A DNA stretch of 64,000 bases from Candidatus Aegiribacteria sp. MLS_C (GTDB lineage Bacteria; Fermentibacterota; Fermentibacteria; Fermentibacterales; JCC-6), in contig LQBI01000031.1 in NCBI GenBank assembly GCA_002030045.1, positions 30,854-94,853 on the forward strand, written 5' to 3'. Position 1 is the first letter of the stretch, and every line of letters begins with the position of its first letter. Both the position numbers and the translations under genes were made by a program. Under the pieces are notes generated by a model. The model searched no databases. It saw only the letters and a program-made list of their open reading frames with translations, and was not told the DNA's origin. Below, in pieces: positions 1 to 8,551 of the stretch.

Positions 1-353
1 CCTCCAGGTTCAACGGTCATGTTATTCATGAATGAATAAATGGTAATCGTAAGATACCCGGCCCCCTCACCCGGTCAAGACCGGCTGACGGTTAATTCCG
101 CAGGTACCGAAGAGCATTCGCGCCAATGCCTTGCGGTCATCATACTCATCGTATTCAACGGGTCACCCTCGGGTGGATCAATGGCTTATATTGACTCAGT
201 TAATCAGGCGTAGAAGGTCCTGCCCGGATATTTGACTTATATTGCCTTCCATGGGCAGCCGGAGGTTGCAGTATCCATCCGCAGGTCCCCTGTTCATCTA
301 CTGCCCTTCCAAAAGAGTTGGATTCTCCGAACATCACGAGGAGGGTTGGAGAA
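1..353. other. Leading intergenic stretch without a recognised gene
   Basis: No convincing coding frame, tRNA or hairpin terminator was seen here. A TATATT box at 238-243 resembles boxes found upstream of several other genes in the window and may be the -10 of the gene starting at 354, but no good -35 lies at the right distance. A TTGACT at 191-196 has no matching -10. Confidence 0.5.
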
Positions 354-830
354 ATGAAGCATGTCTGCTCGGTCCTGGTACTTGTTTTCGTCCTTTACGC
401 CATGCCCGAGGGTGTGGACCCGGAACCCCGGGGGACGCAGCTCTTCCCCTGCGCCATGACCAGGTATTCCACTCCCATCAAGGTCAGCGGCGTCCTCGGC
501 GTGTCCTTCAACAGGATCACCGGTCACGGCGGGTATCGGGGTTTCTTCGCACAGCTTGAGCCCGGATTCGGAGGGGGCAAGGTCAACCTGGGCTACCGGT
601 TCGGCCGCATGCAGTTCATGCCGCTCTGGAACATCGGGCTCAGCGCCTCGGCCCTGCAGACATGGGGCAATCCCCTGGACGACGTGGAACCGGACCAGAC
701 CTACCTGGGCTTGGAACTCTCAGGGGCGTTCTCCATGCTGGGGCTGAACTTCGGGGTCTTCAGGCACCTTGCAGGCGACGACGGGGAACACGACTGGATA
801 CTCACCCTAGGGGCAGGCGCGGGCATTTGA
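354..830 (+). CDS. Small secreted outer-membrane-like protein, unknown function
   Basis: The start is set at 354 because a GAGGAGGG ribosome site lies just upstream; an in-frame ATG at 318 has no such site. The product is 158 residues. It begins with a short hydrophobic signal-like segment (MKHVCSVLVLVFVLYAMP). The rest is rich in alternating Gly and aromatic residues (for example GKVNLGYRFGRMQF and LGLNFGVFRHL), which suggests amphipathic beta strands of a small barrel or a fragment of one. I recognise no named family. The stop codon sits in the loop of a strong hairpin (810-843). The gene stands alone, followed by a minus-strand TPR gene. Confidence 0.6.
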   Translation: MKHVCSVLVLVFVLYAMPEGVDPEPRGTQLFPCAMTRYSTPIKVSGVLGVSFNRITGHGGYRGFFAQLEPGFGGGKVNLGYRFGRMQFMPLWNIGLSASALQTWGNPLDDVEPDQTYLGLELSGAFSMLGLNFGVFRHLAGDDGEHDWILTLGAGAGI

Positions 831-878
831 CCGCGCCTGCCCCCGGGGCTGGCATCCGGGTTTAACCGCGCCTGCCCC
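810..878 (+). terminator. 13-bp hairpin across the stop codon, with a repeated 3' arm
   Basis: The arm GGGGCAGGCGCGG (810-822) pairs perfectly with CCGCGCCTGCCCC (831-843) around an 8-nt loop that contains the TGA stop. The 3' arm and its flank occur again at 866-878. There is no U-tract, so this is a terminator-like structure rather than a classical intrinsic terminator. Confidence 0.5.
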
Positions 879-930
879 CGGGGCTGTAGATCTGGTCTGA
901 AGGTCCTGCCTATGCAGTCACCGCTGGTTC

Positions 931-2301
931 TCAGATGCTGTCCAGCATCTCCTGGGCCTCGGTCTTCATGTGGAGCCTGGTCCAGGGATCAGTTGCATCC
1001 GGAATCACCGGGTGGCTCAGGAACTCGTTGAGACAGGCTTCCGCCTCCTCCATGCGTCCCAGTTCGTAGTAGCACCTTCCCAGGCAGAAGTAGGCGGTGT
1101 GCATTCGAGTATTATCGGCCAGGGTCGCATTCAGGTATTCGATCGCGGAATCCCAGTCCTCCATCGACATCAGGCAGTTGCCCATTCCCATGAGCGACCA
1201 TGACCTGACTATGGGGTCGTCCTCAAGTCCGACGGCGGTTCCGAAACTCTCGTATGCCGATTCGACATCGTCCAGCGCCCACAGTATCATGCCCTTCATG
1301 GCATGACCCTGGGAGCTTGCCGGCTCCAGTTCCAGCGAGGTGTCTATGTCCGACAGAGCAGCCTCCAGGTCACCCAGACCGTAGTAGGCCCTGCTCCGGT
1401 CGCGGTAGGCCATGGGATTGTCAGGCTCTCCGCCGATGGACATGTTCATGTACTCCAGGGCTTCCTCCAGCCTCCCTGCCTGCTTGAGCTGTGCTCCCAG
1501 CTGGAGCATGTAGAAGCTGTTGCCGGGATCCAGGCGGAGGGCTTCCTGGAAGTTCCTTATGGCGTTGGCGTAATCCCCCACGGCATCGTGCCGGCTGGCC
1601 CTGGCCGACCAGAGCCATGCCTCCTCCGGGAAGAGGGCTATCGCCTCGGTGTAGGCGTCAATCGCCGCCCTGTCGTCGCCCAGTGCGGTGGAGGCCTCCG
1701 CCAGCACCATGTAGGCGTTGACCAGCAGCGTGTCCTGCACGTCCCCGACACCGGAAAGGGATGAACTGATGACTTCCACGGACTCCTGGTGCCTTCCATT
1801 CTGGTGAAGCCATTCTGCGGCGGTGATGCCGGCGAGGACCCTGAACCTGTCCGGCGGGACGGAACCGGGGTTGAGTTCACCTGGCCCGAAGGCCTGTGAA
1901 TCCTTGAAGATGTATTCCACCATGTAGTACTCAGAAGGCCCCTCCGTGCAGGTCAGGGAGATCATTCCCAGTTTGACCGCCCCGTCCTGTTCCGCGAAAG
2001 GACCGAAGTACACAAGGTCGAAGCCCAGCTCCGCTCCGGCGGCAACCGCCTCGATACCGCCGGATTCCGAGGTGTCGAAACTCCGGTCGATAGTGCCTGT
2101 ATCGATGTACTCGTATTCCCGGAAGATCTCATTCGTCCAGGCGGAGATGGTCTCCTGCAGGTCCAGCCCGATACCGTCCAGGTCGTCGAAGCGCGCGATG
2201 CCGATGTCCAGAGTAGCATCCTGCGCGACGGAGATGCCGGTGGAAAGCATGAGCAGGGCGATGACCGCCCGGAACCCGAGACATGATCCTTCGTATTTCA
2301 T
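931..2301 (-). CDS. Secreted TPR-repeat protein
   Basis: The product has 456 residues. A signal peptide (about 1-26, ending GISVAQ) precedes a region of about 130 residues (FDDLDGIGLDLQETISAW, then a Glu-rich stretch) that resembles the periplasmic N-terminal domain of other envelope TPR proteins. From about residue 165 to 445 there are at least six tetratricopeptide repeats, shown by recurring A-x-x-x-Y/A-x-x-A and L-x-P motifs (EAIALFPEEAWLWSARA, EALRLDPGNSFYMLQLG, TSLELEPASSQGHAMKG). TPRs usually act as protein-protein scaffolds; here in the periplasm or at the outer membrane. The start follows GAGAGGGG. It is divergent from the gene at 2434. No specific partner can be inferred. Confidence 0.75.
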   Translation of the reverse strand: MKYEGSCLGFRAVIALLMLSTGISVAQDATLDIGIARFDDLDGIGLDLQETISAWTNEIFREYEYIDTGTIDRSFDTSESGGIEAVAAGAELGFDLVYFGPFAEQDGAVKLGMISLTCTEGPSEYYMVEYIFKDSQAFGPGELNPGSVPPDRFRVLAGITAAEWLHQNGRHQESVEVISSSLSGVGDVQDTLLVNAYMVLAEASTALGDDRAAIDAYTEAIALFPEEAWLWSARASRHDAVGDYANAIRNFQEALRLDPGNSFYMLQLGAQLKQAGRLEEALEYMNMSIGGEPDNPMAYRDRSRAYYGLGDLEAALSDIDTSLELEPASSQGHAMKGMILWALDDVESAYESFGTAVGLEDDPIVRSWSLMGMGNCLMSMEDWDSAIEYLNATLADNTRMHTAYFCLGRCYYELGRMEEAEACLNEFLSHPVIPDATDPWTRLHMKTEAQEMLDSI

Positions 2302-2433
2302 TATCCCCTCTCCAGTTCTGTGTGGCAGGTGCAGGGGATATTATCGCCCCTCCGGTTGCCTGTGAAAAGGGTCCGGAACCCTTAACGGGCCCCTTATCTC
2401 TTAGCTATATTGTTGCCTGACGGAAGGAGGAGA

Positions 2434-3060
2434 ATGGTCCGGACCCTGAAGTGGCTTTTTGCGCTGGCGTCGCTTTCCGCCGCCGGCGAGATCGTGATAG
2501 GCGAGCCCGTGTCCTCGACCAACGCACCCTGGTGCGGCGTTTGAATGCCCTCCATCCGCTATCAGGTGATGGCGATGGAGGAGGAGCTGGGCGGACCCAT
2601 GACAATAACGGCGGTCTCCTGGCTCCGGTCGTACGAGGGGGACAGTATCGGTGTGGAGTACGACTTCCGCATGTACATGGGCCTGTTGCAACAGGACGAC
2701 CTCCTTCCCGAGTTCGACCAGAACTACGACCCCGGCACCAGGCAGCTGGTCTTCCAGTCGGACAGCCTGCTGCTCGAGGGCGAGGCCTGGGAGTGGCTGA
2801 CCATCCAGCTCCAGGAGCCGTTCCAGTACCCGGGTACCGGAAACCTTGTCATCGAGCTGACCCGCTCGGATGCCTACTTCACCAACCTCTTCTGCTTCCG
2901 CTGGTACACACACGAGTACCGGACCGTCCTTGCCCTCAGGCCGAACGAAACGATGGGCTACGCCAACACTGTGGCTGCGATGCTGCGGATAGACTACGTG
3001 CCGACCGGTCTTTCCAGGATGACCTGGCCGGCCGTGAAGAGCCTCTTCCTGGTGAATTAG
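2434..3060 (+). CDS. Secreted protein interrupted by an in-frame TGA (selenoprotein candidate or nonsense mutation)
   Basis: A strong site (GGAAGGAGG) sets the start at 2434. A 36-residue segment with a signal peptide (MVRTLKWLFALASLSAAG) reads to TGA at 2542-2544. The same frame continues without break to TAG at 3060, giving 208 codons in all. The ATG just after the TGA (2545) has no ribosome site, and a product from it would lack the signal peptide, so one gene is more likely than two. Around the TGA the protein reads P-W-C-G-V-*-M-P-S-I-R-Y-Q. A hairpin follows at 2549-2581. TGA serves as a normal stop in many genes here, so it is not globally reassigned. The C-terminus ends M-T-W-P-A-V-K-S-L-F-L-V-N, the tail shared with five other secreted proteins in the window. 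A point mutation or sequencing error remains possible. Confidence 0.55.
2549..2581 (+). promoter_or_regulatory. bSECIS-like hairpin just after the in-frame TGA
   Basis: CCTCCATC (2549-2556) pairs with GATGGAGG (2574-2581). After one bulged C (2557) an upper stem of six pairs (2558-2563 with 2568-2573, one U-G) closes on the four-base loop AGGT (2564-2567). The loop begins 19 nt after the TGA and has G in its second position, which agrees with the general bacterial SECIS description. Hairpins are common in GC-rich DNA, so this is suggestive only. Confidence 0.35.
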
Positions 3061-3230
3061 GCCAGGTTACTCGAAGTGCGTGGCCGGAAGATCCAAATCG
3101 CTCACGCCATGCGTTCCAGGAAAGATGGATTCAATCGAAGCATTCCGGGAACGTGCAGTTTCTTCAAGCATTGTCTTCGCTTCCATCCATTCCCTATATT
3201 CAGTATCAGCAATCTGATGGAGGATAAGAA

Positions 3231-4076
3231 ATGATCAGGATGATAATACCCTTGGCGGTGTGCACTGCAGCGGCCCTCGCGGCACATGGCGTGTATGGTT
3301 CCTTCAGGTATTCGGACAACGTTTCTCTCCTCACGGGCACCGATGATTACCAGCTTGACATCCTCAACACCTGGACCATCGACTATGCATCGATGGTGCT
3401 GGGCATGTCCGCAGCCGACAACGCGATACTGTTCGTGGATGACGCTGACACCGACGAGAGGCTCTACGCTGCCGACCCGTCCGACATGTCCTACGCCGGG
3501 CACGTGAGTCTACTGTGGTCCAACGCCTATCCCTACGGCACGACCTACTGCTACAACGTCCCCTTCGTGAACGACTGCGGGGACGGCCTGATCAGGTACG
3601 GGGTCGATTTCAACGAAAGCTTCGCCAACCCCTTCGGCGCCACCGGCCGTGGCATGAGTTCCGACGGGACGCATATATGGGAGGTGAACGGAGGGGGAAC
3701 CTCCACCGCACAGGTGGGAAGGTTCAACACCGACGGCACCGGATTCCAGTACTGGGAACTCCCGGGCATCAACTCCCAGCTCAGCGACATGACCATCTAT
3801 CCGATCGCCGGGTCAACGGGTATAGCCGTCACCGCCTACGATCCCGGGACCACGCATTACGTATGGTTCTACCAGTTCGACGGCAGCCAGTGCGTGCTGC
3901 TGGGAAGCGCCGAACTTCCTTCCAACAACTTCACCACGGGACTTGCCTATTCAGCGTATACCGGCACGTGGTTCGTATCGTATCTTGAGGGTAGCGCCTG
4001 GAAGGTGTCGGAGTTCGATGTACAGCAGACGGTACTGCACCAGAGCACCTGGGCGGGAATAAAGTACTCGTTCTGA
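3231..4076 (+). CDS. Secreted beta-propeller-like protein with the W-x-x-I-K tail
   Basis: The product has 281 residues. The start follows GATGGAGGATAAG, and a TATATT box lies at 3195-3200. A signal peptide (about 1-23, ending AAHGVYG) precedes repeated short beta-rich segments (DDYQLDILNTWTIDYAS, DGTHIWEVNGGG, YDPGTTHYVWFYQFDG) like those of secreted propeller or kelch-like proteins; I cannot name a family. The last residues L-H-Q-S-T-W-A-G-I-K-Y-S-F carry the C-terminal tail motif shared by six proteins in this window. It is convergent with the FG-GAP gene at 4278. A cell-surface or exported role is inferred only from the signal peptide. Confidence 0.6.
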   Translation: MIRMIIPLAVCTAAALAAHGVYGSFRYSDNVSLLTGTDDYQLDILNTWTIDYASMVLGMSAADNAILFVDDADTDERLYAADPSDMSYAGHVSLLWSNAYPYGTTYCYNVPFVNDCGDGLIRYGVDFNESFANPFGATGRGMSSDGTHIWEVNGGGTSTAQVGRFNTDGTGFQYWELPGINSQLSDMTIYPIAGSTGIAVTAYDPGTTHYVWFYQFDGSQCVLLGSAELPSNNFTTGLAYSAYTGTWFVSYLEGSAWKVSEFDVQQTVLHQSTWAGIKYSF

Positions 4077-4277
4077 GCTCAAGCTCAGGATAAACTATTT
4101 AAACACTATACGCATTTTATACTATCTGTATAAATATGTAATATGACGATAACTGCAAATTCATGTTATTGGTCGGAAATCGTATCCCATAACGAAAGTA
4201 CCCATTGTGGACTTGAATATCACCTGCCGGAGTCCTGTCAATTCGGGCACGGACAGGCCGGGTATCTCTTCCGACCA
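4077..4277. other. AT-rich convergent intergenic region
   Basis: This gap between two convergent genes starts with about 75 bases that are far richer in A and T than the surroundings (4090-4150, with TATTTAAACAC and TATAAATATG). No hairpin terminator or credible gene was found. Confidence 0.4.
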
Positions 4278-6050
4278 TTATTCCAGAAGCACCATCCTGG
4301 CGACTGCGACCGTCTCCCCCTGTCTTGCTGTGATTGTATAGACACCTGCGGGGAGCTGTGATCCCTCTGTAACGGTCATGAGGGAACCTGCATATCCAGG
4401 TCCCAGCTGCCGGCTCAGTACCATCCTTCCGGACAAATCGAAGACCGCCAGTTCCACGGGAGCATCATCGAAGCCCTGCAGGGCAATGGATGGGCAGACG
4501 GCGGGATTGGGGAATACCCTTACGGAAAGTGTCGCCGGCGGTGATTCATCCAACCGTGCGCCAAGCTGTGAAGTGATGATGAAGTCATCCGATGACACAG
4601 CCTGGGCGGAACCCAGGGATGTCTGGGCCGTTATCCTCATCCGGCAGGTGTAGGAATCTGCAGGGGGGACGGTCCACTGGAAGGTGCCGTTGTCCGGCAG
4701 TTCCTCCGCGATGACGGTCCATGGACCTCCCGGCCCCTGGGTGGAGAGCTCCAGGTCCACCAGTGCCTGGCCGTGGGCTGGAGGCACGGCGGTGAGCCAG
4801 CGGACCTCTCGGACCGACCCCGACATGAAGCGCTCACCGCCGTCCGGGGAGACAAGGCGTGTGCTGAGCGAGACAGGTTCCTCCCAGGGGGAGTAGAGAT
4901 GAAGCTGATTGCGGTCGAACATCCCCACCTGCATCTCGCCCTGTATCGCTATGTCCTCCCGGCCGTCGTGATCGACGTCCCCGTCCACCCGCATCGCCGA
5001 TGCATTGCCGGATCCCGGCATGGTCCAGGTGGCGTCCGCCGTCCAGTTACCATCGCCGTCGCCCAGGTATACGGTGCCCACCGGGTCGTCGTACAGCACA
5101 AGGTCGAGGTGTCCGTCCCCGTCGATGTGGCCGAACTGCACCAGGTCAACGTAGCAGCCGCCTGTCGGAAGCCCGTCGGAGTGGTCGGTCCATTCTCCTG
5201 TGCCCATGTCGTAGCGGTACACACGTACTCCGGAATCGGAGCCCAGGGAGCATACTATGTCGTCCCTGCCGTCGGAATCGAAATCGCCGCAGTCGACGGA
5301 TACGTAGTTCAGTCCCGGAATGCCTGCCTGCATGAGTTCAAAGGTGAAGCCGCCGGTGTTGAAGTACACCTGAGTTCCCCACCTAGTGCAGATGAAGTCC
5401 GGAAGACCGTCGCCGTTGAAGTCGCCGGTTTCCACCGTGTAGTTGGAGTTCCAGCCGTCCACGAGCCACTGCTGCGACCATGTGCCGTCGCCGTGGTTCT
5501 CGTAGACCCTTACACCGTTGTCGGCGCCGAAGGATTCGCAGACTATGTCCAGGTCTCCGTCCAGGTCGAAGTCAGCAAGTTCTGTGGCGAACATGCCCCA
5601 GTCCTCGCCCCCCGAGGCGAGACCGTCGTCCCACTGGGTCCATCCTGTCCCGGTGCCGTCACCCAGGGCCGCTCCCATTATCTTGTCGCCGATGCCGCTG
5701 GAGGCATAGTCGTGGTGGATTCCCCAGGCGAGGTCCATGAAGCCGTCGTTGTTGAGGTCGCCGATGGCACAGCCGCCGTAACCGAATTCGCCGGTCTGGA
5801 CAACAGGCCAGCTGTCGCCGCCGTCGCCCAGCCATACCATGATGCCGTGTTCGTCGGAATTGATCCAGGGGGAGCCGTGGTCGCCCACGGAGACTATGTC
5901 CAGGTGGCCGTCGCCGTTGATGTCCCCGATCTCAAGCTCCGTGTGTCCGGATTCCTTCTCGGGTATTTCGAGGCCGGAGGACCTGGAGACCAGGGTTACG
6001 GAGAGAAGGGGAAGGGCGATTGACATCACAAGAATGCAGGATAGTCTCAT
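4278..6050 (-). CDS. FG-GAP/VCBS repeat protein with T9SS type-A C-terminal domain
   Basis: The product has 590 residues. A signal peptide (about 1-26) is followed by at least seven FG-GAP/VCBS repeats with D-x-N/D-x-D-G-x-x-D calcium loops (DINGDGHLD, DLNNDGFMD, DFDLDGDLD, DFNGDGLPD, DFDSDGRDD, HIDGDGHLD, DVDHDGRED), expected to build a beta-propeller. An Ig-like segment (about 400-490) follows. The last 80 residues (FPNPA, then VELAVFDLSGRMV, GVYTITARQG, ARMVLLE) form a FlgD-like sorting domain of the type recognised by type IX secretion. The protein is probably exported and anchored at the surface. Partners and ligand are unknown. Confidence 0.85.
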   Translation of the reverse strand: MRLSCILVMSIALPLLSVTLVSRSSGLEIPEKESGHTELEIGDINGDGHLDIVSVGDHGSPWINSDEHGIMVWLGDGGDSWPVVQTGEFGYGGCAIGDLNNDGFMDLAWGIHHDYASSGIGDKIMGAALGDGTGTGWTQWDDGLASGGEDWGMFATELADFDLDGDLDIVCESFGADNGVRVYENHGDGTWSQQWLVDGWNSNYTVETGDFNGDGLPDFICTRWGTQVYFNTGGFTFELMQAGIPGLNYVSVDCGDFDSDGRDDIVCSLGSDSGVRVYRYDMGTGEWTDHSDGLPTGGCYVDLVQFGHIDGDGHLDLVLYDDPVGTVYLGDGDGNWTADATWTMPGSGNASAMRVDGDVDHDGREDIAIQGEMQVGMFDRNQLHLYSPWEEPVSLSTRLVSPDGGERFMSGSVREVRWLTAVPPAHGQALVDLELSTQGPGGPWTVIAEELPDNGTFQWTVPPADSYTCRMRITAQTSLGSAQAVSSDDFIITSQLGARLDESPPATLSVRVFPNPAVCPSIALQGFDDAPVELAVFDLSGRMVLSRQLGPGYAGSLMTVTEGSQLPAGVYTITARQGETVAVARMVLLE

Positions 6051-6139
6051 GAAGGCACTCCTTCGGCTAGGGGAAAGTACATCCTAATATCACCACTCTC
6101 CCGAGGACCGGAAAGTGAGGTATGCCGAAGGATGAGGAT

Positions 6140-6478
6140 TCAGGCCCCGGCGATGGAGTCCAGCCGCTCCCTGGCCTCGGGCACGCTGTCGATCATGAAG
6201 CGGACCGTGTCGCAGGGGTATTCGGAACAGTGGCCGCAGGTGACCACTTCCCTCTCCAGGGCGCATTTCCGTATGGGGCAGCCGTTCAGGCACCAGGAGA
6301 ACTTGATGCCGGAACCTTTGCAGCCGGTGCAGTTGATGTCCTCTGGCCGAATGCCGGGGTCGTGGGCCTTCTGCCATTCAAGGGCGGTCTTCTCCCTCAG
6401 CTCCTGGTCGTCGTCAAGGTAGGCGGTGAAGGCCGGGCAGGTTTCGCAGTCGAGCCCGCAGTAAGCTATCATGTCCAT
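6140..6478 (-). CDS. DUF3795 cysteine-rich protein
   Basis: The product has 112 residues with 11 cysteines. It opens with MDMIAYCGLDCETCPAF, the signature of DUF3795, followed by CTGCKGSG, WCLNGCPIRKCA and CGHCSEYPC. The regular C-x-x-C pairs suggest bound zinc or an iron-sulfur cluster; the biochemical role of the family is unknown. It has no signal peptide, so it is cytoplasmic. It lies just downstream of, but is transcribed divergently from, the membrane protein gene at 6634. A TTATAAT-like box at about 6589 on the minus strand may be its promoter. Confidence 0.8.
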   Translation of the reverse strand: MDMIAYCGLDCETCPAFTAYLDDDQELREKTALEWQKAHDPGIRPEDINCTGCKGSGIKFSWCLNGCPIRKCALEREVVTCGHCSEYPCDTVRFMIDSVPEARERLDSIAGA

Positions 6479-6633
6479 ATTTTCCCCTCTCGTTGTTCAG
6501 TGTCAGCAGGTATACATGCGCTCACAAGCCGGGTCAAGAATCTCCCGCCGATGGCTTCGCCGGTGTCACGGATGACCTTCAACGGGATTATAATGTAACG
6601 GTGATACGGCATTGACGCCTTACCGGAGGGTCC

Positions 6634-7059
6634 ATGAAGGTTCTGGTCGGTCTTGTCCTCGATTTCGTGCGGGAGCACAAGTTCGTGATTGGCGGGATAT
6701 CCCTGGCCATGTTCGTGGTTTCGGTGCTCCTTGTCCCGGTTTTCGTCCAGATACTTCCAGAGGACTATTTCGTCCGAAGGAAGATAAGGACGAAGCCCTC
6801 CTGGGTGCCCCTGCCGATTCACCTGCTCTACCTGGTGGCGAAGAACATTGCCGGCATTGTGCTGATAATTCTAGGACTGGCGATGCTGGTTCTGCCGGGG
6901 CAGGGGCTGCTCACTCTCATTGTTGGAGTGATCCTCACCGATATTCCCGGGGAAAGGCAGGCATTCCTGTTCATCTGCCGGAAGACACCGGTCCTTCGGG
7001 CGATGAACTGGCTCCGGGAGAAGAAAGGCATTGCCCCGTTCAGAATGCCCGAGGGCTGA
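6634..7059 (+). CDS. Small PGPGW-like integral membrane protein
   Basis: The product has 141 residues with two or three membrane spans (about 17-40 and 65-100). The central segment LVLPGQGLLTLIVGVILTD followed by I-P-G matches the LPGQG...G...D-F-P-G-K pattern of small inner-membrane proteins annotated as PGPGW or uncharacterised. The C-terminal NWLREKKGIAPF is also typical of the group. The function is unknown. It is divergent from the DUF3795 gene and followed by a hairpin before the convergent aminopeptidase gene. Confidence 0.65.
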   Translation: MKVLVGLVLDFVREHKFVIGGISLAMFVVSVLLVPVFVQILPEDYFVRRKIRTKPSWVPLPIHLLYLVAKNIAGIVLIILGLAMLVLPGQGLLTLIVGVILTDIPGERQAFLFICRKTPVLRAMNWLREKKGIAPFRMPEG

Positions 7060-7124
7060 CACCCTTCCATTATGAAGGGAATTCCCCTGTTCTGTACGCC
7101 CCGGACAGGGCCCCTGGAATTCAA

Positions 7125-7157
7125 GACGGGCCAGCGCCGCGCCACGGCTGGCCCGTC
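7125..7157. terminator. 11-bp perfect hairpin between convergent genes
   Basis: GACGGGCCAGC (7125-7135) pairs perfectly with GCTGGCCCGTC (7147-7157) around an 11-nt loop. It sits between the 3' ends of two convergent genes and lacks a U-tract on either strand, so its role as a bidirectional terminator is inferred from position. Confidence 0.5.
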
Positions 7158-7194
7158 GCAGGGCGAACGGCCCCGGCAGGCCGCATCGATACGG

Positions 7195-8256
7195 CTAGAT
7201 GATGAAGTCCTCGGAAGCCTTTATGGAAGCTATGGCCTTCGCCAGGAGAAGCGAGCAGTTCTCGACGTCGTCCATCGACACCATCTCCACAGGCGTGTGC
7301 ATGTACCTGTTGGGTATGCTCACCAGGCCTGTGGCGATGCCGCCCCGTGAAAGCTGTATGGCGTTGGCGTCTGTGCCGGTGCCCCTGCTCTCGGCTATTA
7401 CCTTGTGAGGTATCTTGTTGTCCTTTGCCGTCCTGGCCAGCAGTTCGAAGACCCTGGGGTTGATGTTGGGCCCACGGGCTATGACAGGGCCATCCCCAAG
7501 TCTGATGTCGCCGAAGAGGTCCTTGTCTATTCCGGGTATGTCCGAAGAATGGGTCACATCGACCGCGAAACCTATCTGCGGGTGCACGTTGTAGGCGCTG
7601 GTGATTGCCCCTCGAAGACCGATCTCCTCCTGCACCGTCGCCACGGAGGTCACCTGGTGCTTGAACCCCTTCTCCTTCGAGAGCAGCTTCAGGGCCTCTA
7701 ATACCGCGAATGCGCCGATCCTGTCGTCGAAACCGCGGGCCACATAGATGTCTCGGCGTATCTTCTGAAGACCGACAGCTATGGTTGCGACATCGCCGAT
7801 GTCGACCAGTTTCTGCGCCTCCTTGCCATCCTTGACGCCTATGTCGATCCACATGTCCTTGATCTCCGAGATCTTCTCCCGGTCCTCCTTCTTCTGGAGG
7901 TGTATCGCCTTGCGGCCGAGGACTCCCAGGATCGGGCCCTTACGCGTGTGGACGTATACCCTCTGCCCCGCTATCACGTGGGGGTCGATACCACCCACCG
8001 GGGAGATCTTGAGGAATCCCTGCTCGTTGATCGATTTCACCATCAGGCCGATCTCGTCTATGTGTCCTGACATTATCACGGAAATGGCTCCTCCGGGGTT
8101 GAGAACGGCGTAGGAATTTCCGTGGTAATCCCCTCTGACCTCGTGGGAGAATCCTCCCGCGTATTCACGCCAGACCTTCGCCGCGGAGGTCTCGTAACCT
8201 GAGGGGCTCGATTCCTTCATCAGGTCCTTCAGGAAATCCTTCGAACTCTTTTCCAT
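7195..8256 (-). CDS. M42-family aminopeptidase (glutamyl aminopeptidase/FrvX type)
   Basis: The product has 353 residues from an ATG at 8256, chosen because GGAG lies 6 nt upstream; two in-frame upstream starts have weaker sites. M42 features are clear: SPSGYE at the N-terminus, MSGHIDEIGLMV (metal-binding His-x-Asp), the PDZ-like insert (GQRVYVHTRKGPILGVLG), ARGFDDRIGAFAVLEAL (bridging Asp), TVQEEIGLRGA (catalytic Glu-Glu) and AVDVTHSSDIPGI, with the final metal His near the C-terminus (YMHTPVEMVSMDD). These are cytoplasmic dinuclear metallopeptidases that trim peptides as large oligomers. A TATATT box on the minus strand lies at 8327-8332. Confidence 0.9.
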   Translation of the reverse strand: MEKSSKDFLKDLMKESSPSGYETSAAKVWREYAGGFSHEVRGDYHGNSYAVLNPGGAISVIMSGHIDEIGLMVKSINEQGFLKISPVGGIDPHVIAGQRVYVHTRKGPILGVLGRKAIHLQKKEDREKISEIKDMWIDIGVKDGKEAQKLVDIGDVATIAVGLQKIRRDIYVARGFDDRIGAFAVLEALKLLSKEKGFKHQVTSVATVQEEIGLRGAITSAYNVHPQIGFAVDVTHSSDIPGIDKDLFGDIRLGDGPVIARGPNINPRVFELLARTAKDNKIPHKVIAESRGTGTDANAIQLSRGGIATGLVSIPNRYMHTPVEMVSMDDVENCSLLLAKAIASIKASEDFII

Positions 8257-8419
8257 TGCGGTCTCCATATCCTGTTCGGGTGTCAAACTGCATTGGTTGA
8301 AAGGGGAACGACTTCACAGTCACATCAATATAACAGACCCGGCAATGCATCCGCGAATCCGGGGGTGATGGATCCCGGCCGGATACGGGACAGCGTAAAG
8401 GTCATCCATCCATACCTCG

Positions 8420-8449
8420 TTGACAGGATATTACTTATGGTTGTATTAA
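8420..8449 (+). promoter_or_regulatory. Sigma-70-like promoter for the gene at 8552
   Basis: TTGACA (8420-8425) and TATTAA (8444-8449) are separated by 18 bases and point toward the gene starting at 8552, leaving a leader of about 95 nt. Confidence 0.5.
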
Positions 8450-8551
8450 TCCAGGGGAGGGTGCGACCGGACCGGTTTCCTCCGCTTCTCTGCAGCCGGC
8501 AAGGGTCTGACCGAGATGAGGAACGCAGATCAGAAGAATTTGGAGGTTAAG

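Noticed and set aside
2542..2544. Global reassignment of TGA to an amino acid
   Set aside because: TGA ends many intact, full-length genes here (dnaK, dnaJ, metK, sfsA and others), so it is a normal stop.
2530..2550. W-C-G-V-U as a thioredoxin active site
   Set aside because: The resemblance to W-C-G-P-C is limited to these residues; the rest of the protein shows no thioredoxin fold.
4143..4361. 72-codon frame with several Cys between the convergent genes
   Set aside because: It has no ribosome site and its second half overlaps the end of the FG-GAP gene's sorting domain.
4773..6023. 416-codon frame antisense to the FG-GAP gene
   Set aside because: The repeat gene on the minus strand has conserved calcium loops and a sorting domain; the antisense frame has none.
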